A DNA stretch of 64,000 bases from Syncephalis fuscata. Its lineage: Eukaryota; Zoopagomycota; Zoopagomycetes; Zoopagales; Piptocephalidaceae. Shown in pieces: positions 46,999 through 60,136 of the stretch; positions within the stretch are counted from its first letter, which is position 1, and each line of letters starts with the position of its first letter. Location: NCBI GenBank assembly GCA_025786725.1, contig JAHLTZ010000002.1, forward strand, positions 124,001 to 188,000, read 5' to 3'. A program made the translations under genes and the position numbers. Below the pieces are notes generated by a model that saw only the letters and a program-made list of their open reading frames with translations, made no database searches and was not told where the DNA came from.

Positions 46999-47792
46999 AT
47001 GCTTAAGCCAAGATGGAGCATAGCTTTTTTTGTACTGTTGTTTGCAGTTCTTGGCGCTTGGATATTGGTTCAAGCGCAAGTTAACACGCCTCAAACTCCA
47101 TCCGGGCCATCGCCAGGCGGTAGTGGTAAGTCTATTTTGGTTTAATAATAATAATAACTTATTAAACTTTTATATAATCATTTATAGGTGGCAATGGCAA
47201 TAGTAATAGTAACAGTAATAGCAATAGTAACAGTAATAGTAATAGCAACAGTAATAGCAACAGTAATAGCACAGAATAGCAATAGCAATAGCAATAGCAA
47301 TAGCAATAGCAATAGCAATAGCAATACTAATGGCGGCAAACCTAGCGATACCAGCAAGTCTAACACTAGTAAGCCTAGCGAGACCAGTATTTCTGGCGCT
47401 ACAAAAGGAACAGATGGAAAATGGACCATGACAGACACTGGTTCAACTGTGTTTATTCCCGATCCATCCACTCCTAGTAATGATGCCAATAATGACAAGA
47501 CGGATTCTTCGGATAGCAAAAGCGGCTCTAATATGACACTTATTATTACCGGCTCAGTAATCGGTGGTATTATTGTGCTATCTATTATTGGTCTATGCAT
47601 CTTCCGTAAAATCAAACTTAAGGTAGTGCATTATTACAGTTATTATTATAATATTTAACTTTAATCTCTTTTTATTAATAGTCGAGCAATCGTCGTTTTA
47701 ACAAGCCGGAATTGGGTGAAACATTTAACGATCATTTCCGTCCACGAACACACGAGTCAGATACCGTATTTCTACGTAATCTACGTGATTAA
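46999..47792 (+). CDS. Mucin-like single-pass membrane protein 2, frame break in the Asn/Ser repeat
   Basis: Exons 46999-47125, 47188-47622 and 47682-47792. A signal peptide (FFVLLFAVLGAWILVQAQ) precedes a Pro/Gly stretch, then a long (Asn-Ser)n run coded by AATAGC-type repeats. Near 47270 the repeat loses two bases (AGCACAGAATAGC instead of AGCAACAGTAATAGC), which puts a stop in frame. The second half continues in the other frame with KPSDTSKSNTSKPSETS, a helix (MTLIITGSVIGGIIVLSIIG) and a basic RKIKLK. The cytoplasmic exon ends ESDTVFLRNLRD, matching the tail of gene 1 (SDAAFLRHLRN). The break may be an error typical of repeats. Confidence 0.65.
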
Positions 47793-48703
47793 GCACTCTA
47801 TGATTGCCTATGTGTATCTACAATTCAGTGTCTGGTTAATGAGGCTTATTACTTCAATATACTATTGATATTTAGGTAAATTGCAAGTAAAGTTCAATCT
47901 ATTAATTTGAACAATGGCTCTATCCGTTCCTTTTCTATCTATCGACCCTCTCTCTCTCTTTCGCTCTCTTTCGCTTTCATCTACTTAGCTATCTCTATCT
48001 ATATTATTTTATGACGATGGCAATGCAAAGAAACTTTGTTATTCATTCATTTGTCTGTTCATCTATCTGTTCACCACGATGCGTAATGCATATAGGTGTC
48101 TGTTTGTGTGTCTATGAGTTGCACTGTAAGAGCACTTTCGTATGCTCTTGTAGCTGCATTCAGCTCATCGACAACGCTTTATTTCTATTGATTTCTTTGT
48201 CGACTGCGTTGTATACACTGGTATTACTATTTCTACTATAATATCAATAACAAAGCAATGACTGGATAAAACACGGATGTTTATTTTATGATTATATTAT
48301 TTAATATTTATGATGAATGAATGAATGAATACACCATCGTATTATTAGTTATATTGCAATCATCATCTATAACATGAATATATGCATCATAGTAATGTTC
48401 AGTCATCACATGATTGACTCATTGAACTGCAATCCTTGGCATTTATTATTGTCAAATCAATGGTTGAGTTGTAGTTAACAACAACAACAACACTTTCCCA
48501 TATAACTGACTGGTCTATAAACACCCACTGACCGACTATTATATTTTCTTCTTTTTCTATTATTGTGTGATTCTAAACTGTGTTGTCATCTTGTTTGTGA
48601 TACGGGCTATTACTCGTTTATTTGTTTCTATATAGTGTATAGCATATTGCTGGCCTTATTGTGGCTGTAGAGAAGGAGAGACGAAGGAAGAGTGGCAACC
48701 GCA
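47793..48703. other. Intergenic region and leader of the FAS1 gene
   Basis: CT repeats at 47947-47978, (GAAT)n at 48312-48330 and (CAA)n near 48480. No ORF supported. Confidence 0.5.
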
Positions 48704-51638
48704 ATGGCTTCATCGCGTTTACTATCCACAGAACCATATAGTTCTTTCAGTGTACTATTTTCCAAAGCAATGATCATCCTTGTAGAACTAGTTCTACTGA
48801 TCACTTTACTAGGCCATGGTATGCCATCTACAGTGGTGGAGGCGGGCACTACTGTAGTTGATATATTATCGCAGTCGGCCAACTTTTCGCAAGTCGTGAC
48901 TGCACTCCAATTATCTCGACTGATTCCTTATGTCAATTCACTGCGTAATTGTACTCTATTTGCACCAACCGATCAGGCATTTGCCATGCGTTCTGATCTA
49001 CGCCTACTGATGGTGCATTCGCAGAAGGGACGAGAAGAGGCACGACAAGCATTACGCGATAAATTGCTATATCATCTTGTACCGGGTGATCGCTGGGATC
49101 GGCGACACTTGCTTAACCAGCCTATGCCTTTGCCACCCACCAATGATACACTGCTTGCTAAAGAGGCTGATCCGGATACTGAACAGAAAATACGTGTATT
49201 AGGCTCGGCCTATTTAAACGGCACATGGATGGGCGGTGCAGGTGTTGCTATGAAGATTGAAATAACCGCCACGCCACCCGCACGTAGTATGGGCAATGGT
49301 AGCGATGATAGTAATGGAGATGAAACGCTACCTGAAATGCAAATAAAAGTGGCAAATTCAGCAATGGTACTACGACCTGATTTACTTGCTACTCGAGGTA
49401 AGTTGATAATCTATGTGTATGTGCTACGAGTTGATTAAAAAATATGTAATTTATTAATAGGTGTAGTTCATGAAATGGATGACTTTTTAACACCGCCCCC
49501 AGATATTGGTAAGTATTTAATAACATTAACTAGTAATTTATTTAATTAATAGTATTTTATAATAGGTACTTTATTGTCACATATGGCTGATACTGATCAG
49601 GCACAACAAGCACTTGCTCAGATTGCTTTGGAACAGAAATTGAATGGACCTGGACCATGGACAATATTCATACCTGAAGATAAGCCTTTCCGTGAAATGC
49701 ACTGGGTTGAACGACGCTATCTGGCCCATCAACGTGGCAATGATGATTTATCACAGCTACTGGGCTACCATGTACATAGAGGTCAAGTATATGCAAATGA
49801 ACTGCTCAACAATGCATCAGCCCAAAATGGTATGTAGATAGTTGGACTATATTAAAATGTGACTTTTATTAATACCATGGAACAATAATAATAATACTAG
49901 TAAAAACATTACAGGGCGAATCAATAAAAGTCTCACGTAAAGATGACCAAGTAAGCGTGAATGGCGTACCTTTAGAAAGCAGCGATTGGATTGGATCAAA
50001 TGGTAGGTGAATCTATTTAGTAACAATATATTGTTATAGCGTTTATAATTGAATAGGTGTGATCCATACAATTAAATCAATATTACAACCAAAGGCATTT
50101 TTCTTAAATTCCTACAAATATCTTATTGGCTTGGATGCCACACAGTTTGTTGATGATTTATCGACCACTAGAATGGACCCCATAACCAATGATACAAGCA
50201 AACCATATACTTTTATAGCTGTGGCTGATCCTCAATTAACAGGCACGGCGATGAATTCATTGCGTGGCGAAGAACTTGTTCGACAATTACAATATCAAAT
50301 TATTCCAGGTTCGCTTATTCATAATAACCAAAGCAATTATCAATTGGCTCGTTCAATATTGACCGATGCAGAAACACAAGGTGTTCATCAACCAGTACGT
50401 GTACAGCTGGACAGCCAAGGTCAAGCAACACATATCAACGATGTGGAGGTGGCGATTGGACCAAGTAAGTACTATAACAAATAGAGCCATTTATAGCAAT
50501 TTTAACCACGCATGCCTCTATTCTAGTTACTATTGGCAAACATACCATTTACATGCTAAGATCGCCGTTCTCGGCCCCCACACGCGTTGCCGATTTTCTA
50601 AATAGCTCCAATGATAGCAGTACCTTTTTGTCGGCACTATCAACCACTAAGCAATTGGCAGATGTGCAGAATGGTAAGGCCATGACGCTGTTTGTGCCTA
50701 CAGAAGCGGCATTCAATACGCTAGGTCTAGTATATGATGCCATGCAATTACCTGGTGCTGAGCATAAACTGCTGAATGTAATAAAATCCACCATAGCAGT
50801 TGATGGCGTGCTCTATAGCGACATGATTACCGATAAGCCATACGAGATACCGACACTAGGCAATGGTACAATCACTCTTGAGCGTGTAAAAGATCCATCG
50901 GATTCAGCCAAAGAGCAGATTCGTATTCGAGGCCAGTCGAGTATCGGTGCCACTAATGCAACCATTGTTGCACCCGATCTACCAATCCGCAATGGTGTTG
51001 TTCATCGTATTGACAACATCGTTGTGCCATCCGGTGTTGAATTCACTCTACGTGAACTATTCCAAGCAGCCGGTGGCAATACGTTCTTAAAAGCCATTGA
51101 CCGCCTAGGACTAGGTAGTCTTATTGATGCCCATAAGCCTGACTTATCCGGTGGCTATACCTTTTTCGTGCCAAGTGACGAAGCCTTTGTACAGTTTAAC
51201 GACACATTGCTATTTAAGGATGAAATGCGTATGCGTCGTATTATACTTGGACATATTGTAGCAACACGCATCAACATTGGACACGAGGGCAGTGCAGGAC
51301 TCGAGTTTGCCACATTATTAAAGGATCGAAGCATCCATCTAGAATTTGAACGGGGCAATGGTCGACTAAAGGTTGGCATACGACTCCATGGCAAGGATAA
51401 AAACCAGCTTGGCGAAGATCGTTTAGCGACCATTGAACGCAGCGGTAAAATTCCTATTGGTGTTGTTCATCGTATTGATACGGTACTGCTTGATGGCCGC
51501 ATACCCGGCTGGTCCTGGTGGATTGTACTGCTAGGCACGATGGGTGTAGGCGGTGCCATGGGTGGCGGTGGCTTCTACGGCTACCAAACCTGGATGAAGC
51601 GACGACGAGAAGCAGCCGGCTACGAATCATTAGCATAA
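48704..51638 (+). CDS. Multi-domain fasciclin (FAS1) type I membrane protein
   Basis: Six exons (48704-49397, 49461-49508, 49566-49829, 49901-50002, 50057-50464, 50527-51638) give a clean 875-residue protein. A hydrophobic signal anchor (MIILVELVLLITLLG) is followed by several FAS1 repeats, visible from CTLFAPTDQAFA, GPWTIFIPEDKPFREM, KAMTLFVPTEAAFNTLGL and GYTFFVPSDEAFVQFNDTLL. Each pairs with a GVVH or GVIH motif at the end of its domain. Near the C-terminus a single helix (WSWWIVLLGTMGVGGAMGGG) and a basic tail RRREAAGYESLA follow. Fungal FAS1 proteins of this type are vacuolar or cell-surface adhesion-like proteins. The exon 4 acceptor is at 49900, since the alternative at 49914 breaks the frame. 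Confidence 0.88.
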
Positions 51639-54014
51639 TGGTTACCATTACTATCATCCATTAACAAGTATTTCTATAACTGGTACTAGTATTATTAGCT
51701 AGCATTAACTAAAAATGTAAGATGCGTTGCTATTCAATACTTATCCTATATTTTATTGGATACTGTGTGTGTGTTTAATAAATCAATGATATTATCATTT
51801 TATTTAACTTGCCATTTATCATTAAGCGAATGAAGCTATTTTAATCATAATCATTATAACCATTATTATAATCACGGCCATAATTTTTAGTTAATGTTCT
51901 ATATTAGTAACGGATAAAATATATCCGTCTATCCGATTAAAAGAACACAGGTGGGAATGTTGGGTGATACCAAACAACCCTATCATTCAAATGTTGACTA
52001 ATAAAGAAATGCTTACTTTTACCTTACTAGTATCGTCATAAGTATAATGGTTGGCAAAATATGAATCAACGCTACTATTGTTACTATCCATTAAATAAAT
52101 AGTTGTAGCTATGCAATATTGCTTATAATTAAATGAACAAATATAATACATTGAACAAACATGTACATTTGATATAATAACCGCTGTGAACAGTTTTGCC
52201 ATGTTCCCTGGCTATTGCCGAATTCGGGTCGGTTATTGAATATCGCCGTTACAAGGCATGCACAACATTTGTTAGTAGCTAATTGCCCGTTCCGACTACT
52301 TGTAGCACTATTCGAACACTAGACACTACTAAAAGAACACTGACTGATATCTACTGTATCAGTGATATGATGCTAACATTAATAAGACTGAGATGAATTA
52401 TTCTGATAATCGGAATTATATTAATACCCTTGATAGTATTAATAATACCATCTATTACAGTCAGCCATTCACTTTACTTTTCTTTTCTACTGCTACTACT
52501 ACCAGTTGATTAAGCAATTTGATCTTGATCGTTTATTGCCAAGCTTATTGCTTCATCTCACTGCTTCTTTGCCTTGCTCTATTGACTAAATTTACTCGTT
52601 TTCTATTATTGTTTTTTTATTTAACCGAATACACCGAGAATTACACACACACCTGTACACTTTCTGCACGTGTGCCAATTTAGTCTCTCTATTCGCTCAC
52701 TTCGTGTTTACGGACAGACTGTCGTAATAGCTCATCTTGCTCTCACACACACTCACTTACTCTCTACACCTTTGTAACTGTTGTTCTTGGCGTGGCTTGT
52801 GAAACACGAGCTATTGATAAACGACGAGAGTAACCGCTAGTCTCTCTTCGTCTAGTTGTAATGCGTTATTATTGCTTTCTCTATTTTACTTACTAAGCCT
52901 TTCTACGTGAATACTACGTGTAGCTTTGAGTCTATTCGTGCTATCTACTCTATTACGTGCTACATTCTACGTATTGTTCGTCGTTCATTGACACTTGCCT
53001 CATTCTAGCCAGCTCATTCTCTTATTGAATAGCCAGCTCATTAAACAAGAATTCTATACATTGTATCGAATCTTCTACTACACTTGTATCCTTGCATTCC
53101 CCGTTGCTTTAGGACTTTTTTCTATAGCGTGTGTAATACTAAGGAATTATTTTTAGTTCCATCTATCGATTATCGTGCTATCCCGTCTTCATCCATTGGT
53201 TGCATCTCGTGGTAATTAGATCAAGAAAAAAGGCGATCCACAATACATTTTACATTCTTTTTTTCTATTGCGTCCATCACAGCTGCATTATTACTGACCA
53301 GTAAGTAGATACTTAATATAGAAGGGACAATGGTGAATATGGCACCAATACAGTTTCTAGAATATAACTATTCTTGTAATAACAGTGGATATTCACGTGG
53401 CATAACATCAGTCTATTCATAATCTATTATTTATACGGATAAACCACATGAATTGAACTGCCCCTTATACGTGGAATTATTATACAAATACACTAACTAA
53501 TTGTTTTTGGCACGTTTTATTGTATTTTATTTAGAAAGTCGTATTTGCCAAGTATTGTTATTTCACCGCTTTTAGCATTCAAGCACACACACGAGACAAT
53601 TGCCTTACTGAAACGGTTCTTTTTTAAGCACAGTGATTTTCTTTGGTGAAACTTTAACATTGTGGCATTTCATCTTTAACAGCATTAATATTTTTGGATC
53701 TTACCCTTTCTATTTCACACACACACACACACGCACTACTACTACTACGCCGTTTATCTTTTGCTCTATCAAGCTTTTCTCCTTAAAATTTAATAGTAGC
53801 CATTATAGGATTAATAGGCATAGGGGTAGCCGCGATAATTATATAAAACAATCCTTTGTAATTGGCGGTTCTACTTAAAACAAAAAGTCAGCACTTTCAA
53901 ACATTGGTTGAAAAATTGTTTTAGCCTCTTTAAACTGGTCAATCAGCACTTTTACACTGATCACGCCAACTTTTAATCGAGTCTTTATTTTAATCATCGA
54001 TCCACTCTACGATA
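51639..54014. other. Long intergenic region with CT-rich leader
   Basis: AT-rich up to about 52450, then strongly pyrimidine-rich with CA runs (52640-52760, 53700-53730) up to the ATG at 54015. It probably holds a long promoter and leader of the PAP2_C gene. No gene supported. Confidence 0.5.
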
Positions 54015-55060
54015 ATGAATAAGGAAAAGCTTGTAAACTTGCGTACGCGCATTGTCGAATTTTACCGTCAGCGTTACGAAATCAACTGGATCACTATATC
54101 GGTTACTTTGGGCAATGTTGTACTAACGGCACTTTGCTACTGGTTTATGGTAAGTAGACTATTAGTACTTTATAAACACTATTTACTTATGCTAACATTA
54201 ATCTATAGAATGTTATGAGCAATGTTGCTTCAAAACGTAGCCCTGATAATCATGTAGTGGCCCCGTTACGCGACGCTGGTTTTGAGAAGATTGGCCAAAT
54301 AAGCGCGCTTTATTTGACAGATGTCTTTGACGCCATTGCCATTATTCCGGCCGTTCTTTATCTCTTACTAGCCCATCGCACGCCTATGTCTTGTGCTGTT
54401 CAAGCATTAATTGCTTGCACAATTGGCTGTCTAATGCGTATTACCACCGTGGCTATTACAAGCTTTCCCGATCCACGTCTGGACTGTGAGCGAGTTACCG
54501 GTTCGCCTTTTGACAGCGTATCACTCCATCGCTGTGGCGATGCCATGTTCTCAGGCCACACTATGATTTTTGTACTTGGCGCACTTATGTGGACTACTTT
54601 CTCGCCACTTACCCTGATCTTCCGGGCTATTTCGCTGTTCTTCTGGTGCTGTGCTATTGCCGGCGGCCTTATTATTCTTGCCAACCGTTCCCACTACACC
54701 GTCGATGTTCTCGTTGCTTGCTATGTCACCGTGGGTGCGTGGTATTTCGTGCAATGGTGGTGGCACAACTGGGTTGTCCTGCCAAATCGATTGACCTCTC
54801 TTCGCTTCCCTCATGGCAATATGTATGACTCGCGAGGCCGTAAACTTGTCACAAACCCAGTCGACAATACTGGCTTTATGTACAGTCATACTCGCGATAC
54901 AAGCACGTCCAACTCGCTGCCTATGGCGATGCAAGATCTCGTATCGCCACCTGGCATCCATGGTCAAAGCAACTTCTCTATGCCATCTACATCAGTCGGA
55001 GGTAATGGCGCGCATATCATGCCGCCACGACATGACATTACAGCCGCTGGTATGGTTTAA
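54015..55060 (+). CDS. Sphingomyelin-synthase-like (PAP2_C) membrane enzyme
   Basis: Exons 54015-54149 and 54209-55060 give 328 residues. There are about six membrane helices: INWITISVTLGNVVLTALCY, DAIAIIPAVLYLLLAH, a helix after that, FVLGALMWTTFSPL, LFFWCCAIAGGLIILA and VLVACYVTVGAWYFV. The catalytic signature is HRCGDAMFSGHT and, further on, NRSHYTVDVLVA. This supplies the His-His-Asp triad of sphingomyelin and ceramide phosphotransferases, and the CGD-SGHT form is typical of PAP2_C rather than general PAP2. Such enzymes move a phospho-head group onto ceramide in Golgi or plasma membrane. The head group (inositol, choline or ethanolamine) cannot be told from sequence alone. The C-terminal ~80 residues are Ser/Met-rich and cytosolic. 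Confidence 0.85.
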
Positions 55061-55540
55061 ATTCTGCTATCTTTTTCTTTTATTTCATTGCTTCATTTAT
55101 ATCTATATGTTATATCAATACTACATTCTATACTTACTATACTATACTATATTATAGATAAGCTATGATAATTACACATTTTATTCTTTAGCAATTATAC
55201 AATGCTGCTGCCTTCCTTTTTTCCTTCATTCGTTTATTGGTTGTTGATAGGACCGTTTACGTGTGTATGTATGTGTAGGTTATTCGCTACTACCACTATA
55301 TTACTTTGTTTTTATCAAAATACAATACAGAGCTATTTTACTTTGAGCCTTTGCTTTGTTTAGAAATAAAAGATATGGAACTCACTCTACTTTAGCCAGA
55401 TTTAATGTATTATCTAGTACTAGCAAGCCTTATTATAGGCGATTTAAGATTAGTGTAGCATTAGTAATATGTTTATTATTTTATTCCGAGCAGAATATTA
55501 AACAACTCATTGATAATCTAGAATAGTTTGGGATTAAATA

Positions 55541-56160
55541 ATAATATTTAATAGCATTCGCGTAGTTGAATTGCACATTCACTCTATTGAACATGATGGT
55601 GGATGGTGAGTAACGTTAGTAATCAAAATATTATCATCGTATATTCATTATCCAGTATGCATGTATCCTCTATTCATTTATATCATTCTTTTATATTCCA
55701 TACACCATATAGCACGCTATAATACTAGATACATTCTGTTGTTTATATGTTCCATTACACTTTACTCATTCCTCTCATTACCTATATGCACTATAACTTT
55801 AACATTGTTTTATGTACTTTTCACCGTATATTTACCATTCTATATATCATTTTATACTCGCTTGGTCTTCCTCTATCCAATGCTATTTTTATTCTTGTTC
55901 TAGCATTGTTATTAATAAAACTCAACTCATTCGCCTCATTCATTTAGCAAACTAAATGCAACTGAAACTTATAACAATATAATGTAGTCCGTATAGCATA
56001 TAATGATATATAATAGTATAGACATACATTGTTAATGACATAAGTAGATGGTGGATATATGCATACTGGATAATAAATCTACAATGATAATATTCTAATA
56101 TTTAATGTCACCCATCACCCATCATCATGTTCAATAGACTGGATGTTATTAAAAATAGTC
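55541..56160. mobile_element. MITE-like element with terminal inverted repeats
   Basis: TCTATTGAACATGATG at 55583-55598 recurs as its exact reverse complement at 56123-56138. Beyond that 16-bp match the arms continue to pair imperfectly (GGTGGATGGTGAG against GATGGGTGATGGGTGAC). The 5' flank of the left arm, including CATTCGCGTA, is shared with 38484-38562. The interior (about 520 bp) is AT-rich and non-coding. No clear target-site duplication was identified. Confidence 0.5.
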
Positions 56161-56347
56161 AATTTAATTACAAATCATACTATAATAATTGATAAATTTA
56201 ATTAAATTGTATAATAATGTTAAATGACACACAATATTTATATAATGGTGACATTTTACCTAGCTCAATTAACAAGTATTAAGTTAAAGTTAAAATGAAA
56301 TGGTACATAGCATGTATATTAGTGCAACAATAATTAATGCAGAACGA

Positions 56348-56474
56348 TATGGAATCGCAATTATATGGCTTCTATTAATATTCAATCAATCTTTTATATA
56401 TGGCCAACAACAATAGCAATCAACCGCAAATGTTTCAATGAAATTAAATAGCATGCTACATTCTTTATTTAAAT
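56348..56474 (+). repeat. Fragment of the transposase-like dispersed repeat (copy 3)
   Basis: Matches 2239-2366 (ATATGGAATCGC..., ATGGCCAACAACAA, AAATGTTTCAA). The WPTT-AI-KCF-EIK peptide is conserved after one frame shift. Confidence 0.6.
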
Positions 56475-56802
56475 CAATTTATTAATAACCGCATTTTAAT
56501 AGAAAGCAATATAACTATGTTGTGCATAATAACGACATGGCTTTAATTGGAACGAGTTTTGCTCAAAGTAAAATTCAGCTTATAATACCATTATAAGATA
56601 TATATATACAGAATGGCTATTGATACTAAGCTTTACTGTTAGCTATTAATGAAACTATATTAGCATTGGTTTAGTATATATATATATCATTGTGCACACT
56701 AAATATCATTATATACATGAAAATAAACTATAAATGTGATAAATGGCACCAACGACCTTTACTCGTAGGCAAATGAAAATTGGTAAATATGTTTAGGCAT
56801 AT

Positions 56803-57720
<918 letters not shown>

Positions 57721-58373
57721 CTAATAGTATAGTAAATATACAGCAAGCAATAGCACATGATATAGACGTTAGTTTGGCTATTTCTTATGCATCGCTATTT
57801 GAATAGTAAATATTGCTAAATAACAAGTGTATTATATGCTACAGTTAAACTAGTCGATACACTTAACACTGTACATGTAGCAGCTATGTCATACTATCTA
57901 TTCGTTGCATATATTATTGACCGCGGTCACACTATGCTTATTCACAAGCATATACTCAACACGGCCTATGCATTCAACTATTCACTCATATATCCATCCA
58001 TCCATCCATCTATTATCTATTCAGATATCTATCCATCTATCTATGTATTCATCCATTCATCCAGCCATATAGCCATCTTTCTACAAATATATCGCCAACT
58101 TACGTTGATTATTGCTTATCGACCAACGGGTTCTTGGGAGAGAGAAGGAGGAAAGTGGCAGATGAATACGATGCGAAGGGGTGATTTGCAGTGACGAAGA
58201 TCACGTGATAAATGGCAGTTTAGTGAGTGAGATGTTAATAGTGTAAATGTGTGTGTGTGATTGAAGTAGTTTTATAGCCACTAGAGATGCACACCACTGT
58301 CGCTTTTTATACTCTTTCCTCGGTTCTTACTACTACGGCCTAACAGATTCTTGTAGTTGTTGGCTTTTAAACA
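57721..58373. other. Divergent promoter between RPL10 and RBM22
   Basis: Contains leader sequence and perhaps a 5' UTR intron of RPL10 on the minus strand, with (ATCC)n at 57990-58010. No ORF supported. Confidence 0.5.
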
Positions 58374-59016
58374 ATGGCTCGTTCAGAAAATAAGAACAAA
58401 TGGGAGGAAGCGGTAGGCTGTTTTTATTAATACTGATGACTAAGCAACGATCGCTCGCTGACTAAACAATCAATTTAGGAATTTCCAATTCTATGCGAGA
58501 CCTGCTTAGGTCCTAATCCATATGTACGGATGGTGAGTCAATGAAAGAATAAGCAGTATTCCACAAGTAGATGTATGACTAATACCGCGATGCAACAATA
58601 GTTGAAGCAAAACTATGGCAGTGAATGTAAGGTAAGATTGTCAAGTAGCATACAGCTTGAATGTCACAATTTGGATATTAATATTAGTAATTAGATTTGT
58701 AGTCGACCTTTTACAAGTTTTCGATGGAATCCAGGCAATAGTATGCGTTACAAAAAGACAGAGATTTGTCAAGTATGTTCAAAATTAAAGAATGTTTGTC
58801 AAACATGTATATTTGATTTGGAATACGGTAAATATGATAATTATAACCAATACAATAATTGGTAACTTATTCTATTAATTGTATAGGATTACCGGTCGAA
58901 GTACGTGATAAAGCATTAGGTGTTGGTGATCATGTACCAGAAGATAAAGTCAATCGAGACTTTGCCGCACAAATGGCTGAACGCACTGTAAGTATATATA
59001 TATATATATATATTGA

Positions 59017-59053
<37 letters not shown>

Positions 59054-60069
59054 TTGCGCTATTTAATAGATTATGAAGAATGAAGAAGAAGGACTGTTTG
59101 ATCATAGTAGAGCTGATTCAGCAGGACGTGAATTATTACGTCGTATGGCCCGTACTGATCCGTATTATAATCGAAATAGAGCACATATCTGTTCATTCTT
59201 TGCTAAAGGTGAATGTCGTCGAGGTACAGAATGTCCCTATCGGTAAGTATTATATCTCTATATTCTATCGTATTATATTAATTAATGGTCTATAGACATG
59301 AATTACCACAAGAGAATGATATGGCTCGCCAAAACATTAAAGATCGATTCTATGGCAAAAATGATCCAGTAGCCAAGAATATTCTTAACAAATCACAAGG
59401 TTTTCTCGCTTCATTAGCACCACCTAGTGATCAATCTATTGTAAGTTATAATAATAACAACGTATATAATAACAATAATAATTAATATAATATTTATTGA
59501 TAGACTTCGTTATTCGTTAGTGGTGTTGAGGATGATGTCGAAGAGGCTGATTTAAAGTATGTATTTATACAATCTAGTCTATAGCTTATTTATACTATAT
59601 AATATAGAAATGCATTCTATACTTTTGGTGATATTAAATCTGTAGTTGTTGCACGTAAAGTAAAGTGCGCATTTGTCAATTTTGCCCTAAGAAGTTCGGC
59701 CGAACAAGCAATGGAACGCTATGGTGGTGCCAATCTAAGAGTAAATCAATATACACTACGCGTTACTTGGGGCCGACCAAAGCCACAAGGACCACAATCA
59801 GAATTACAAGGACCACAACAAGGTACATCAGGTAAGTTGATTGCTACAAATACCATAATAAATACTATAATATATAATAATATATGATACACTAGGTACA
59901 TCTACCAACGGTCCACCACCTCCACCAGGTAGCAGTATAGATGATGGTAGCAGCAATTTACAACAATATCCTAGTCAAGGTAAGTTAATTAATCCATTAT
60001 TGATTATATTGATTAATATTATATTGATCATTTATAGATCCCACGTTAATTGGATCTGTACGTAAATAA
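58374..60069 (+). CDS. SLT11: Pre-mRNA-splicing factor RBM22/SLT11/Cwf5
   Basis: Eleven exons give a clean 355-residue protein: 58374-58412, 58479-58532, 58602-58631, 58695-58827, 58887-58987, 59070-59242, 59296-59440, 59504-59556, 59608-59831, 59896-59979, 60038-60069. An N-terminal zinc domain ([47 protein letters not shown]) is followed by a CCCH finger ([19 protein letters not shown]) and an RRM ([48 protein letters not shown]). The tail is Gln/Pro-rich. This is the exact domain order of RBM22, which contacts U6 and the intron in the activated spliceosome. Intron 5 holds TA and ATA microsatellites (58990-59052). Confidence 0.95.
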
Positions 60070-60136
60070 AACAAAAACTAAATGGCATAATCTAGTTATT
60101 ATTACTCCTTATAGATGAATAAATGTTGTCATTTTA

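Larger units (their letters stand above)
55061..56802. other. Intergenic region with repeat elements
   Basis: It contains the inverted-repeat element (55541-56160) and copy 3 of the transposase-like repeat (56348-56474). The remainder is AT-rich with TA runs (56600-56610, 56670-56690). No gene seen. Confidence 0.5.
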
